Source of the DNA: an uncultured Bacteroidota bacterium
GTDB taxonomy: Bacteria; Bacteroidota; Bacteroidia; Bacteroidales; P3
DNA: 64,000 nt
Assembly (NCBI GenBank): GCA_902791695.1
Contig: CADAWR010000002.1
Span: 179,633-243,632 of the forward strand
Direction of reading: 5' to 3'
The notes beneath the pieces were generated by a model that was not told the DNA's origin, did no database searches, and saw only the letters and a list, made by a program, of their open reading frames with translations. The position numbers were made by a program, and so were the translations under genes. This document shows, one piece after another, positions 8,099 to 16,521 of the stretch; the stretch's first letter is position 1; the number at the start of each line of letters is the position of its first letter.

Positions 8099-9374
8099 GT
8101 TATTGACAGCCGCCTGCCTGTGCGCCGCTTTCGCCGCCACAGCGCAGTCGACGATGCGGCTGAGCCTGGAGGAGGCGCAGCGCTACGCCGTGGAGCACAA
8201 CGCGGCGATGCAGAACGCGAGCCTCGAAGTGAAGAAGGCCGAAGCCGACAAATGGAAGACGCTGAGCTCGATGCTGCCGAGTGTGAAGGCAGGCTTCGAC
8301 TACCAGAACATGCTGGGCTATGAGATGAAGATGGGCAGCGGCGCGATGAACATTAAAATACCTATGGACCCTAACGGCACCTTCAGCGTCACTGCCTCGG
8401 TGGCCCTGAACGGCGCCATGGTGGTGGGCACCATGATGAAGGACATAGCCCTCGAGATGGCCGACATCACGCGCCAGCAGACCGAGCAACAGACGCGCAG
8501 CAGCGTGCGCAACGTCTATGTGTCGCTGCTGGTGATGCAGCAGACTGCCGAGCTGCTCGATTCGAGCGTGGCCAACCTTGAACGTCTTGCGGCGACGAGC
8601 CAGAGCGCCGTCGACGTGGGTGCCGCCGAGCAGGTGGACGCCGACAAACTCATGGTGCAGGTGGCCTCGCTGCGCAGCACCGTCAACGCCACGCGCCGCT
8701 CGATACAGGCCCTTCGCGGCACACTGCTGCTGCAGCTGGGCGCCGACGTCGAGTCGCAGCTGGAGCTGAGCACCACGATGGACGAGGTGCTGGACATCGA
8801 CCAGGCCGCCGCGCTCACGGGGCGCGAGTTCGACATCACGCGCAACTACAACTACCAGCTGCTTGAGCAGAGCGAGAAGCTGGCCAAGAAGCAGGTATCC
8901 TTGGCGTGGATGGACTTCTCCCCCACCCTGTCGGCCTACTACCAGTACAGCAAGAAGGTCTACTTCGGCGAGGAAGGCATGAACATGACGCCGCCCAACA
9001 TGGTTGGCGCCAACATCAGCGTGCCGCTGCTAACCACAGGCACCCGCGTGGCTGGCGTGAAGAGCGCCAAGCTTGCCTACCAGGAGAGCGTCAACAGCCG
9101 CCGCCAGGCCGAGGACGGCCTGCGCGTGCAGTATGCCCAGTTGCGCTACGACCTGGCGTCGGCGCTGGAGAGCTACGACATACAGAAGCGCAGCCTGGAG
9201 CTGTCGCAGCGCGTCTTCAACAACGTGACCGAGAAGTACCGCTACGGCCACGCCAGCAGCCTGGAGGTGACCACCGCCAGCACCGACATCATCACGGCAC
9301 AGAGCAACTACATCCAGGCGGTGATGAACGTGGTGAACGCACAGCTTTCACTTGAAAACCTGTTGAATAATTGA
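8076..9374 (+). CDS. TolC-family outer-membrane efflux channel (RND operon)
   Basis: 432 residues. The signal peptide (about 1-24, ending AATAQ) is followed by the two alternating coiled-coil/barrel repeats of the outer-membrane efflux protein family. Typical landmarks are LSLEEAQRYAVEHN at the start, the periplasmic helices, and the closing YRYGHASSLEVTTASTDIITAQSNYIQAVMNVVNAQLSLENLL. It forms the trimeric exit duct for the pump encoded next. Adaptor and pump genes follow with short gaps (7 and 35 bases), giving a classic channel-adaptor-pump operon. The first residues come from a direct repeat, so a slightly later start cannot be excluded. Confidence 0.93.
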   Translation: MNVNYRRLLLTAACLCAAFAATAQSTMRLSLEEAQRYAVEHNAAMQNASLEVKKAEADKWKTLSSMLPSVKAGFDYQNMLGYEMKMGSGAMNIKIPMDPNGTFSVTASVALNGAMVVGTMMKDIALEMADITRQQTEQQTRSSVRNVYVSLLVMQQTAELLDSSVANLERLAATSQSAVDVGAAEQVDADKLMVQVASLRSTVNATRRSIQALRGTLLLQLGADVESQLELSTTMDEVLDIDQAAALTGREFDITRNYNYQLLEQSEKLAKKQVSLAWMDFSPTLSAYYQYSKKVYFGEEGMNMTPPNMVGANISVPLLTTGTRVAGVKSAKLAYQESVNSRRQAEDGLRVQYAQLRYDLASALESYDIQKRSLELSQRVFNNVTEKYRYGHASSLEVTTASTDIITAQSNYIQAVMNVVNAQLSLENLLNN

Positions 9375-9381
9375 TAGCATT

Positions 9382-10455
9382 ATGAATAAGACATTCCGTA
9401 CAGTAATGATTATGGCGGCTGTCGCGAGCCTCGTGGCCTGCGGCGGCAAGGGCGGCGAGAAGGCCGCGACGACAACGAAGAAAGAGGCCGAGAAGGTGAA
9501 GGTGCTCACGCTGGAGAGCGAGCGCATATCCAAGACGCTGGAGCTGAGCTCCACGCTGGAGGGCTACGAGACCATGAACATCTCGCCCAGCATCACCGGC
9601 CACATCGAGCACATATACGTCGAGGTGGGCTCACGCGTGCAGAAGGGCGCGATGCTGGTGCGCATGGACCAGACACAGCTCAACACCACACGCATCAACC
9701 TGGCCAGCACGAAGACCGAGCTCGACCGCGTGACGGCCCTGAAGGCCAGCGGCTCGGTGAGCGAGCAGGTCTACGACCAGACCAAGGCCGGATACGACCA
9801 GCTGGTGGAGGCCGAGCGCTTCCAGAACGAGAACACCTTTGTGAAGGCCCAGTTTGCAGGCGTCATCAGCGCCAAGAACTTCGAGGACGGCGAGATGTAC
9901 ACCGGAGCGCCGATACTGACGCTGACGCAGATCAACCGTTTGAAGGCCATCATCAACATACCGGAGACCTACTTCCCGAAGGTGAAGCAGGGCATGAAAG
10001 TGGAGGTAGAGAGCGACATCTATCCGGGCGAGGTGTTCCCCGCCACGATAGAGATTGTCTACCCGACGGTGGACCCGCAGAGCCACACCTTCCAGGCCAA
10101 GCTTAACATACCCAACAACAGCGAGAAGATACGGCCCGGCATGTATGTGCGCACCCGTCTGGCTGTGGGCGAGGTGGACGCCATCGTGGTGCCCTACCAG
10201 AGCGTTCTCAAGCTCACGGGCTCGAACGACCGCTACGTGTTCGTGGTCGACCGCGACCGCAGTGGAGCGAACGACGCACAAAGTGCCGACGGCGGTACGG
10301 CCCGCCGCGTGGCCGTTACACTGGGCCAGCGTTTCGACGACCGCATCGAGGTGCTGCCCATAGAGGAGAGCGCCATGAAGGCCGGCGACCAGCTGGTGGT
10401 GACCGGACAGGCACGTTTAGTTGACGGTGACAAACTGGAGATAGTTGAGAATTGA
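9382..10455 (+). CDS. RND efflux periplasmic adaptor lipoprotein
   Basis: 357-residue membrane-fusion protein linking the pump to the TolC-like duct. The N-terminus is a lipoprotein signal with lipobox LVAC (Cys about residue 20). Next come a lipoyl half-motif (SPSITGHIEHIYVEVGSRVQKGAMLVRMD), a short alpha-hairpin, the second lipoyl half (FAGVISAKNFEDGEMY), and the beta-barrel and membrane-proximal domains (PGMYVRTRLAVGEVDAIVVPYQSV). The last codons (GTT GAG AAT TGA) lie in a TTGAGAA heptad repeat, so the C-terminus VEN was probably set by the repeat. Confidence 0.93.
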   Translation: MNKTFRTVMIMAAVASLVACGGKGGEKAATTTKKEAEKVKVLTLESERISKTLELSSTLEGYETMNISPSITGHIEHIYVEVGSRVQKGAMLVRMDQTQLNTTRINLASTKTELDRVTALKASGSVSEQVYDQTKAGYDQLVEAERFQNENTFVKAQFAGVISAKNFEDGEMYTGAPILTLTQINRLKAIINIPETYFPKVKQGMKVEVESDIYPGEVFPATIEIVYPTVDPQSHTFQAKLNIPNNSEKIRPGMYVRTRLAVGEVDAIVVPYQSVLKLTGSNDRYVFVVDRDRSGANDAQSADGGTARRVAVTLGQRFDDRIEVLPIEESAMKAGDQLVVTGQARLVDGDKLEIVEN

Positions 10456-10476
10456 GAATTGAGAATTGAGAATTGA
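10445..10476 (+). repeat. Heptanucleotide tandem repeat (TTGAGAA)n
   Basis: Four exact TTGAGAA units (10445-10472) plus TTGA. It covers the stop codon of the adaptor gene and the spacer before the pump gene. Confidence 0.9.
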
Positions 10477-10490
10477 AATAAGCTAAGGAA

Positions 10491-13400
10491 ATGGCTATTT
10501 ACAAGACAGCAATCAACAAGCCCATCACCACGGGCTTGATATTCGTGGCCGTCATCGTGCTGGGCCTGTTCTCCCTCTCGCGTCTGCCCATCGACCAGAT
10601 GCCCGAGATGGACCCGCCCTACGTCACCGTGATGACCACCTACGCAGGCGCCAACGCCAGCGACATCGAGACCAACATCACCAAGATAGTCGAGAACTCA
10701 CTCAACTCGGTGGACGGACTTAAGAACATCACGTCCAACTCGCGCGACAACATCTCCGTGGTAACCCTCGAGTTCGAGTGGGGATCAGACATCGACGAAG
10801 CCCTGAACGACATACGCTCATACGTCGACCTGCTGTTCGACAACCTGCCCGACGGTGTGAGCCGCCCGATGATACTGAAGCTGAACTCATCGGCAATGCC
10901 TATCATGGTATACGGATTCACAGCCAAAGAGAGCTATTCGGGCTTGGACCGCATACTGGAGGACAACGTAGTCAACGAGCTTAACCGCATAGACGGCATC
11001 GGCAACATCACCGTCAGCGGCGCCCCGCAACGCTACGTATACATAGACCTCGACCCGAAGCAGCTGGACGCCTACGGCCTCAGCCTGGAGCAGGTGGGCA
11101 ACGCCATCAGCGCCAACAACCTCGACCTGGCCAGCGGCACTGTAAAGATGGGCAAGGAGCAGTACCAGATGCGCGTCAAGGGCGAGTATGTGGAGAGCTC
11201 GGAGATTGCCGACATAGCGGTGACAACCACGATGACCGGCAAGCAGGTCTTTGTGCGCGACCTCGCCACTGTGCGCGATACCATCAAGGACCTCTCGCTC
11301 GACGAGAAAATCAACGGACATGACGGTGCGCGCATCATCATCTCGAAGCAGACCGGCGCCAACACAGTGGCTATTGCCCGTCAGGTGAAAGCCGAGATGG
11401 AGCAGATACAGAAGACACTGCCTCCCGACATCGAGTTCACCCTTATCCGCGACGGTTCGGAGGAAATCATCAACGCCATCAACGGCCTCACGGAGAGTAT
11501 CTTCTTCGCACTGCTGTTTGTTGTGCTGGTGGTGCTCGTGTTCCTCGGCAACTGGCGCTCGACGGTGATTATCGCGCTGACGATACCCATATCGCTCGTC
11601 ACCTCGTTCATCTACCTGCTGCTTGCCGACAGCTCGCTGAATATCATATCGCTGGCATCGCTCACGGTGGCCATCGGTATGGTTGTCGACGACGCCATCG
11701 TGGTACTTGAGAATATATCCAAACATATCGACCGCGGCGAGAACCCGCGCGAGGCGGCCATCTGCGCCACCAACGAGGTGTGGACGTCAGTCATTGCCAC
11801 CACGCTGGTGCTTGTGGCGGTGTTCGTGCCGCTCACCATGCTGCCCGGCATGATGGGCATCTTCATGAAAGAGCTGGGCTGGATTGTCACCATCGTGGTG
11901 TGCGTATCCACGTCGGCGGCCATCACCCTCATCCCCATGCTCAGCAGCAAGCTGCTCAGGGAGCGCCCCTTCTTCTTCAAGAAAGAGGACGAAGAGGAAT
12001 ACAACCGCAAGAAAGAGCACAACCTCTACAACCGCACCGTCATACGTGCCTTCAACGCCATTGACGCCGCATACGCCAACCTGCTGCGCTGGTGTCTGGG
12101 GCACAAACGCGTCACGCTGCTCATTGCACTGGCGTTCTTCATTGTCACCCTGATGCCCGTCATTAGCGGCAAGATAGGTATGGACTTCATGAAAGAACAG
12201 GACAACGGCCAGATAAGCATCAGCGCCGAACTGCAACGCGGCACCCGCATCGAGGAGACACTCAAGACCGCCCGCCACATGGAGGAGGATATCTACAGCA
12301 TCCTCGGCGACGAAGTGCTGGTGGTCTCCACCTCGGCAGGATCGAACGACGACGCAGGCTTTGCAGCGCTCTTCAACAGCACCACCAATAACAAGATATC
12401 GATGACGGTGCGCTGCACCAAGAAGTATGTGCGCGAAGAGAGCATCTTCCAGATGCAGGAGAAGCTGCGCCGCTGCTTTGCCGAGTACCCGGAGATAGTG
12501 ACATTCCAGGTCAACCAGGGCGGCATGATGGGCGGCGGAAGCAACAACAGCCTGCAGGTGGAGATATACGGCTACGACTTCGACCAGACGACCCAGTTCA
12601 CCCAAGAGCTCAAGAAGCGCGTGGAGCAGAACGTGCCGGGTGCACGTGACACCAAGGTGAGTCGCGATGAGGACCGTCCGGAGTTGAAGATAACCTTCGA
12701 CAAGCAGAAGCTGGCCCTCCACGGTCTCAACGGCTCGACGGTGGCAATGTATGTCCGCAACCGTGTAAACGGAATGGCCGCCGGCTTCCTGAAGGAGGAC
12801 GGCGAGGAGTACAACATTGTGGTGCGCCTGCGCGAGGAATACCGCTCCAGCATCACCGACATCGAACAGCTCTCAATCCCCACCCCGACGGGTAAGATAA
12901 TCAAGCTTGAGGAACTCGCCAAGGTGGAGGAGTACTGGTGCCCGCCCACTATCGAGCGCAAGAACCGCCAGCGCTACCTGACACTGACGGTGATGCCCTT
13001 TAACACTTCGCTGCAGGAACTGGCCCAAAGCGTGCAGAAAGAGATTGACCAGATGGAGGTACCGCAGGAAATACATATCGCATTGGCTGGTAACTACAAA
13101 GACCAGCAGGACTCCACACGCGATATGCTTATGCTAGGCTTGCTCATCATCATGCTCGTTTACATCGTTATGGCCTCGCAGTTCGAGTCATTCAGCAAGC
13201 CCTTCATCATCATGTTCTCAATACCATTCGCCATCAGCGGCGTGGTACTGATGATGTTCTTCACAGGCAACAACATCGACATGATAGGCCTCCTCGGCCT
13301 AGTGCTCCTTATCGGCATCGTGGTGAAGAACGGTATCGTGCTTGTTGACTACATCAACCTGATGCGTGAGCGCGGTGTAGCCCTCAACGAGGCTATCGCG

Positions 13401-13682
13401 ATGAGCGGCCAGAGCCGCCTGCGCCCCGTGCTGATGACGGCCTTCACCACCATCCTCGGCATGATACCTATGGCCACCTCCAACTCGGAAGGCTCCGAAA
13501 TGTGGACCACAATGGGACTGGTCGTCATCGGAGGTCTCACGGTCTCCACCTTCGTCACGCTGATAGTGGTGCCTGTGCTCTACGGCATCTTCAACCGAAA
13601 GGGCGACATAGAGAAGAAGGAGAAAGAACGCCGCAAATTCGTATTCATGAATATCGATCTCAATCAGAACGAAAAGAACTAA
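10491..13682 (+). CDS. RND efflux pump, inner-membrane permease (AcrB/HAE1 type)
   Basis: 1063 residues, the usual size of the proton-driven trimeric exporters. Twelve membrane segments flank two large periplasmic loops. TM4 keeps the proton-relay Asp pair (GMVVDDAIVVLENI) and TM10 keeps the Lys (GIVVKNGIVLVDYINLM). The N-terminus MAIYKTAINKPITTGLIFV is typical. The substrate cannot be read from sequence; the residues resemble hydrophobic/amphiphilic (HAE) rather than heavy-metal members. The last seven codons lie in a 21-base sequence found again at 44239-44259, so the C-terminal tail may come from a dispersed repeat. Confidence 0.95.
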   Translation: MAIYKTAINKPITTGLIFVAVIVLGLFSLSRLPIDQMPEMDPPYVTVMTTYAGANASDIETNITKIVENSLNSVDGLKNITSNSRDNISVVTLEFEWGSDIDEALNDIRSYVDLLFDNLPDGVSRPMILKLNSSAMPIMVYGFTAKESYSGLDRILEDNVVNELNRIDGIGNITVSGAPQRYVYIDLDPKQLDAYGLSLEQVGNAISANNLDLASGTVKMGKEQYQMRVKGEYVESSEIADIAVTTTMTGKQVFVRDLATVRDTIKDLSLDEKINGHDGARIIISKQTGANTVAIARQVKAEMEQIQKTLPPDIEFTLIRDGSEEIINAINGLTESIFFALLFVVLVVLVFLGNWRSTVIIALTIPISLVTSFIYLLLADSSLNIISLASLTVAIGMVVDDAIVVLENISKHIDRGENPREAAICATNEVWTSVIATTLVLVAVFVPLTMLPGMMGIFMKELGWIVTIVVCVSTSAAITLIPMLSSKLLRERPFFFKKEDEEEYNRKKEHNLYNRTVIRAFNAIDAAYANLLRWCLGHKRVTLLIALAFFIVTLMPVISGKIGMDFMKEQDNGQISISAELQRGTRIEETLKTARHMEEDIYSILGDEVLVVSTSAGSNDDAGFAALFNSTTNNKISMTVRCTKKYVREESIFQMQEKLRRCFAEYPEIVTFQVNQGGMMGGGSNNSLQVEIYGYDFDQTTQFTQELKKRVEQNVPGARDTKVSRDEDRPELKITFDKQKLALHGLNGSTVAMYVRNRVNGMAAGFLKEDGEEYNIVVRLREEYRSSITDIEQLSIPTPTGKIIKLEELAKVEEYWCPPTIERKNRQRYLTLTVMPFNTSLQELAQSVQKEIDQMEVPQEIHIALAGNYKDQQDSTRDMLMLGLLIIMLVYIVMASQFESFSKPFIIMFSIPFAISGVVLMMFFTGNNIDMIGLLGLVLLIGIVVKNGIVLVDYINLMRERGVALNEAIAMSGQSRLRPVLMTAFTTILGMIPMATSNSEGSEMWTTMGLVVIGGLTVSTFVTLIVVPVLYGIFNRKGDIEKKEKERRKFVFMNIDLNQNEKN

Positions 13683-13698
13683 TAGAAAACTGACAGTT

Positions 13699-13992
13699 AT
13701 GAAATCCGTAATGATAGTATACAACCAGGCCAACAACGAGCGCGTCGAGTATATGCTCGACACGCTCGGCATCCGAGGCTTCACGCAGTGGGAAAACGTG
13801 CAGGGGCGCGGAAACGTCGGCGGCGACCCGCACCGCGGCACTCACACCTGGCCCGAGATGAACAACGCCATACTGACCGTCGTCCCCGACGAGAAAGTCG
13901 AAGAGTTGCTACTCTCCGTCCGCAAGCTCGACAAGCGAAACGAGGAGGTCGGTATACGGGCCTTCGTCTGGAACATCGAACAGATGGTATAG
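13699..13992 (+). CDS. PII-like small regulatory-type protein linked to the efflux operon
   Basis: 97-residue soluble protein. The sequence (MKSVMIVYNQANNERVEYMLDTLGIRGFTQWENVQGRG...GTHTWPEMNNAILTVVPDEKVEELLLSVRKL) has the beta-alpha-beta, T-loop-like, beta-alpha-beta pattern of PII/CutA-like ferredoxin-fold proteins. Members are found next to RND pumps in Bacteroidota. It lies 16 bases after the pump gene and is probably co-transcribed. A ligand-sensing or modulating role in efflux is inference. The 3' end is tandemly duplicated (see 13957-14028); readthrough of the TAG would add 11 residues. Confidence 0.75.
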   Translation: MKSVMIVYNQANNERVEYMLDTLGIRGFTQWENVQGRGNVGGDPHRGTHTWPEMNNAILTVVPDEKVEELLLSVRKLDKRNEEVGIRAFVWNIEQMV

Positions 13993-14028
13993 GTATCGCT
14001 CGTCTGTAACATCGAACAGATGGTATAA
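13957..14028 (+). repeat. 36-base tandem duplication of the gene's last twelve codons
   Basis: The 36 bases ending at the TAG stop (13957-13992) are followed directly by a diverged copy (13993-14028) in the same frame, ending in TAA. The last ~24 bases (GTC TG[G/T] AAC ATC GAA CAG ATG GTA TA[G/A]) are nearly identical and the first third has diverged. Confidence 0.85.
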
Positions 14029-14033
14029 AAAAT

Positions 14034-14055
14034 AGCCCCGCCAATCAGCGGGGCT
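14034..14055. terminator. Bidirectional intrinsic terminator between convergent operons
   Basis: A perfect 8-bp GC-rich stem (AGCCCCGC / GCGGGGCT, 6-base loop). On the minus strand it is followed at once by ATTTTTTATA, a proper U-tract, nine bases after the stop of the minus-strand porin gene. On the plus strand it closes the efflux/PII operon with the weaker CTTTGTATT tract. Confidence 0.9.
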
Positions 14056-14063
14056 CTTTGTAT

Positions 14064-15332
14064 TCAGAAGTTGTATTTCATCATAGCGCAGATGCGGTGG
14101 TCTACGACATTTCGCAGACGGTCGTTAAGCAGAATCTGCCCTCTCTCGCCCAGGTCGCCATATGTACATGCTGTCACCTCGTATTCGAGCCCTATGTTGA
14201 ACGCCTTTACGTTGTAGCTTATGCTCGGCGCAACACGCCACACGCTGTTGAGGTGTGTGAACTCTTCGCCGCCTTTCATATAGATACGGTACGTTCCACC
14301 GCCGAAGTCATAAAGACTCTCCCCTGCCCCAAGGTTCTTCATGTAGCCCAGGAATAGGTTGCAGCGCACCTTCTTGCCATAAGCTATGTTCAGATAGCTG
14401 ATGGAGGCCTGCATGGGGCTGTAGTTCCACGAGCCGTCTTCGTTGACGCCCGTGACAGCATACCCTACCAACTGGTTGAGGTGGCTTGTGTTCTGCGCCA
14501 GTAGTGTGCGGATGCGAATGCTCCACAGGTCTTCGGCCATCTGGAAATAGATGGTCGGCGTCAGCGAAGCCACCGTCTCGTCGACCTTCCTGGTCTCTCC
14601 ACCCACCACAGCATGTGTCCGCGGACGCAGCAGCTGGGCGTCGACACCGAGTTGCATATACAGTATCCCCGCCTTGAGGTTGGCGCCGAGGAAAGCTTCA
14701 GGCCACAGCGCGTTATTGGCGAAGCCTATGCTGGCTGTACTCGTCGGGTCTCCAGCATCCTTGGGACCGTTGTTCATATATTGCAACTGCCACAGTAATG
14801 CGGCGCTGAAGCCCAGTGAGCCCCAGTAATGCGTGGCGCGCACCTGCGGTGTACGGCTGTGCGGACGGAACGGCGCTCCGGCGGCCATCCCCAGCACCTC
14901 GGGCATGATGCTGCCGCTCAACGGATGCCAATCTTGTCCCACCACCAGCTCACTGCCGCCACACGTAAGCCTGACATATGCCAGACGCAGGCGCAGCACC
15001 GTGTTGTTGTTGCCGAAGCCGCCAAAGTCACCCTCCAGCTTCCCGCTGCTACTCCAGCGGCCCAGTTTCGGGCCTATGATATCAACACCGAAGCGCGACG
15101 TCAGCGCCTGCAACTGCATCGACGGCACGTCGTTGAGGTCCACACCGTCGACAGTGTCTATGTCGAACGGTATCATGTTGTACTCCCCGCCAACGACGGT
15201 GTAAGTCTTGCGCGAGTCGAACGTAAGGTAGTTACGCACAAAGCCGTAAGGCTTAATCCTTATGCTGTCCTGTGCACAGACAAATGGCAGCGACGCCATC
15301 AGCGCCGCTGCCATTATAATCACTTTCTTCAT
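14064..15332 (-). CDS. Outer-membrane beta-barrel, porin-like
   Basis: 422 residues. The signal peptide (MKKVIIMAAALMASLPFVCAQ) is followed by about 400 residues of alternating hydrophobic/polar strands rich in Tyr and Gly, starting IRIKPYGFVRNYLTFDSRK and ending with a C-terminal Phe (MMKYNF) as in many outer-membrane barrels. The start at 15332 is chosen because it gives the signal peptide and an ATGA overlap with the upstream transporter gene; the longer open frame is only a shadow of that gene. Co-operonic with the transporter, ornithine carbamoyltransferase and carbamate kinase, so it may admit their substrate through the outer membrane (inference). No specific family was recognised. Confidence 0.8.
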   Translation of the reverse strand: MKKVIIMAAALMASLPFVCAQDSIRIKPYGFVRNYLTFDSRKTYTVVGGEYNMIPFDIDTVDGVDLNDVPSMQLQALTSRFGVDIIGPKLGRWSSSGKLEGDFGGFGNNNTVLRLRLAYVRLTCGGSELVVGQDWHPLSGSIMPEVLGMAAGAPFRPHSRTPQVRATHYWGSLGFSAALLWQLQYMNNGPKDAGDPTSTASIGFANNALWPEAFLGANLKAGILYMQLGVDAQLLRPRTHAVVGGETRKVDETVASLTPTIYFQMAEDLWSIRIRTLLAQNTSHLNQLVGYAVTGVNEDGSWNYSPMQASISYLNIAYGKKVRCNLFLGYMKNLGAGESLYDFGGGTYRIYMKGGEEFTHLNSVWRVAPSISYNVKAFNIGLEYEVTACTYGDLGERGQILLNDRLRNVVDHRICAMMKYNF

Positions 15333-16519
15333 GCTATCAGTACCAATAGTTGTGCCGTAAAAATACGGAGGAACATCGTCAGAGGATACACCGTCGCATA
15401 GCCGGTGTTGGGCAACTTGCAACCCTCGGGAGCCACAGTGTTGGCGAAAGCCAGCGTCGGCGGGTCGGTATGGCTGCCGCCTATGAAGCCCATGAGGGTA
15501 TAGTAGTTCATCTTCAGCACCAGACGGCCGAACAGTCCTACAAGTATCGGCGGCACCATGGTGATGATGACACCGTAGACCACCCACATATAGTGCTCCT
15601 GCACGGTCTCTACGAACTTGCCGCCAGCTCCAAGGCCAACACCTGCCAAGAAAAGGGCAATACCCACTTCGCGCAGCATCCACACACCGTGGCTGTCGGT
15701 GAATTCGGTATTGAACCACCCCTTCTTCACTCCCAGCCAGCTACCGATGAGCGATACCACCAGCGGGCCGCCGGCAAGGCCTAGTTTGACAGGCGCCTTC
15801 ATACCCACAGGAATAGGTATGGAGCCCATGACGATACCGAGGGCTATGAAAACAAAGATCGGCACAAGGTTTATCTTGTGGCGCTGCGATGTCGGTGTAG
15901 CCTGCTTGGCTGCCGCTGCCGGCGTCGATTCGTCGGTGGCGGGCTCTTTCTTCAGGTCAATGCGGCAGAGCGGACGAAGCAGTATGCATGTTACAATCAT
16001 GCCGACCACAGCCAGCGGATAGGCCACAGCATAGCCTGCTGCCAATCGGTCGGAAGCGCCCTCTATACCGAGGTCGTTCACAGCCTGCTGCGCTGCCGAG
16101 AGACCGGGGGTATTGGTGATGGCGCCGGTATATACACCGGCCATATCGGTCAGCTCCTGGTTGGCCAGCTTGGCTATAATCACCGTCATAACCACGCCGA
16201 GAGCCACATTCACCAGAGCCATTCCGTTCATCGCCAAGCCTCCCTTCTTGAAGCTGCGGAAGAATCCGGGGCCCACCTGCATGCCTACTGCAGTGACGAA
16301 GAGTATCAGTCCGAACTCCTTGACGATATGCAGCATGTCGTGGTTGAGGCTTACGCCGAAGGCACTCAGCGCAATGCCGACGAACAGCACCCATGTGATG
16401 CCCAGCGTGATACCCTTCACCTTCAGCTTGCCCAACAGCAAGCCTGCAAAGATGGAGATGGCCAGCATCAACACTGTGCTGGCCACTCCACTACCTGTAA
16501 ACAGATTAGTAAACCACAT
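15329..16519 (-). CDS. AspT/YidE/YbjL-family (aspartate-alanine exchanger type) transporter
   Basis: 396-residue integral membrane protein with two homologous halves, each about five helices. The family marks appear twice: GLILFVTAVGMQVGPGFF with GAITNTPGLSAAQQA in the first half, and VGIALFLAGVGLGAGGKF with GGSHTDPPTLAFANT in the second. The TrkA-C domains found between the halves in AspT and YidE are absent; a short Ala/Thr-rich linker (about 200-225) replaces them. It lies two bases after ornithine carbamoyltransferase, where arginine-deiminase operons usually carry an ArcD exchanger. An amino-acid exchange role here is therefore plausible but unproven. Confidence 0.88.
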   Translation of the reverse strand: MWFTNLFTGSGVASTVLMLAISIFAGLLLGKLKVKGITLGITWVLFVGIALSAFGVSLNHDMLHIVKEFGLILFVTAVGMQVGPGFFRSFKKGGLAMNGMALVNVALGVVMTVIIAKLANQELTDMAGVYTGAITNTPGLSAAQQAVNDLGIEGASDRLAAGYAVAYPLAVVGMIVTCILLRPLCRIDLKKEPATDESTPAAAAKQATPTSQRHKINLVPIFVFIALGIVMGSIPIPVGMKAPVKLGLAGGPLVVSLIGSWLGVKKGWFNTEFTDSHGVWMLREVGIALFLAGVGLGAGGKFVETVQEHYMWVVYGVIITMVPPILVGLFGRLVLKMNYYTLMGFIGGSHTDPPTLAFANTVAPEGCKLPNTGYATVYPLTMFLRIFTAQLLVLIA

Positions 16520-16521
16520 GA

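Noticed and set aside
15333-15719. Longer version of the outer-membrane barrel starting at 15719
   Set aside because: The extra part lies inside the AspT-like gene in another frame and has no signal peptide; the ATG at 15332 gives one.
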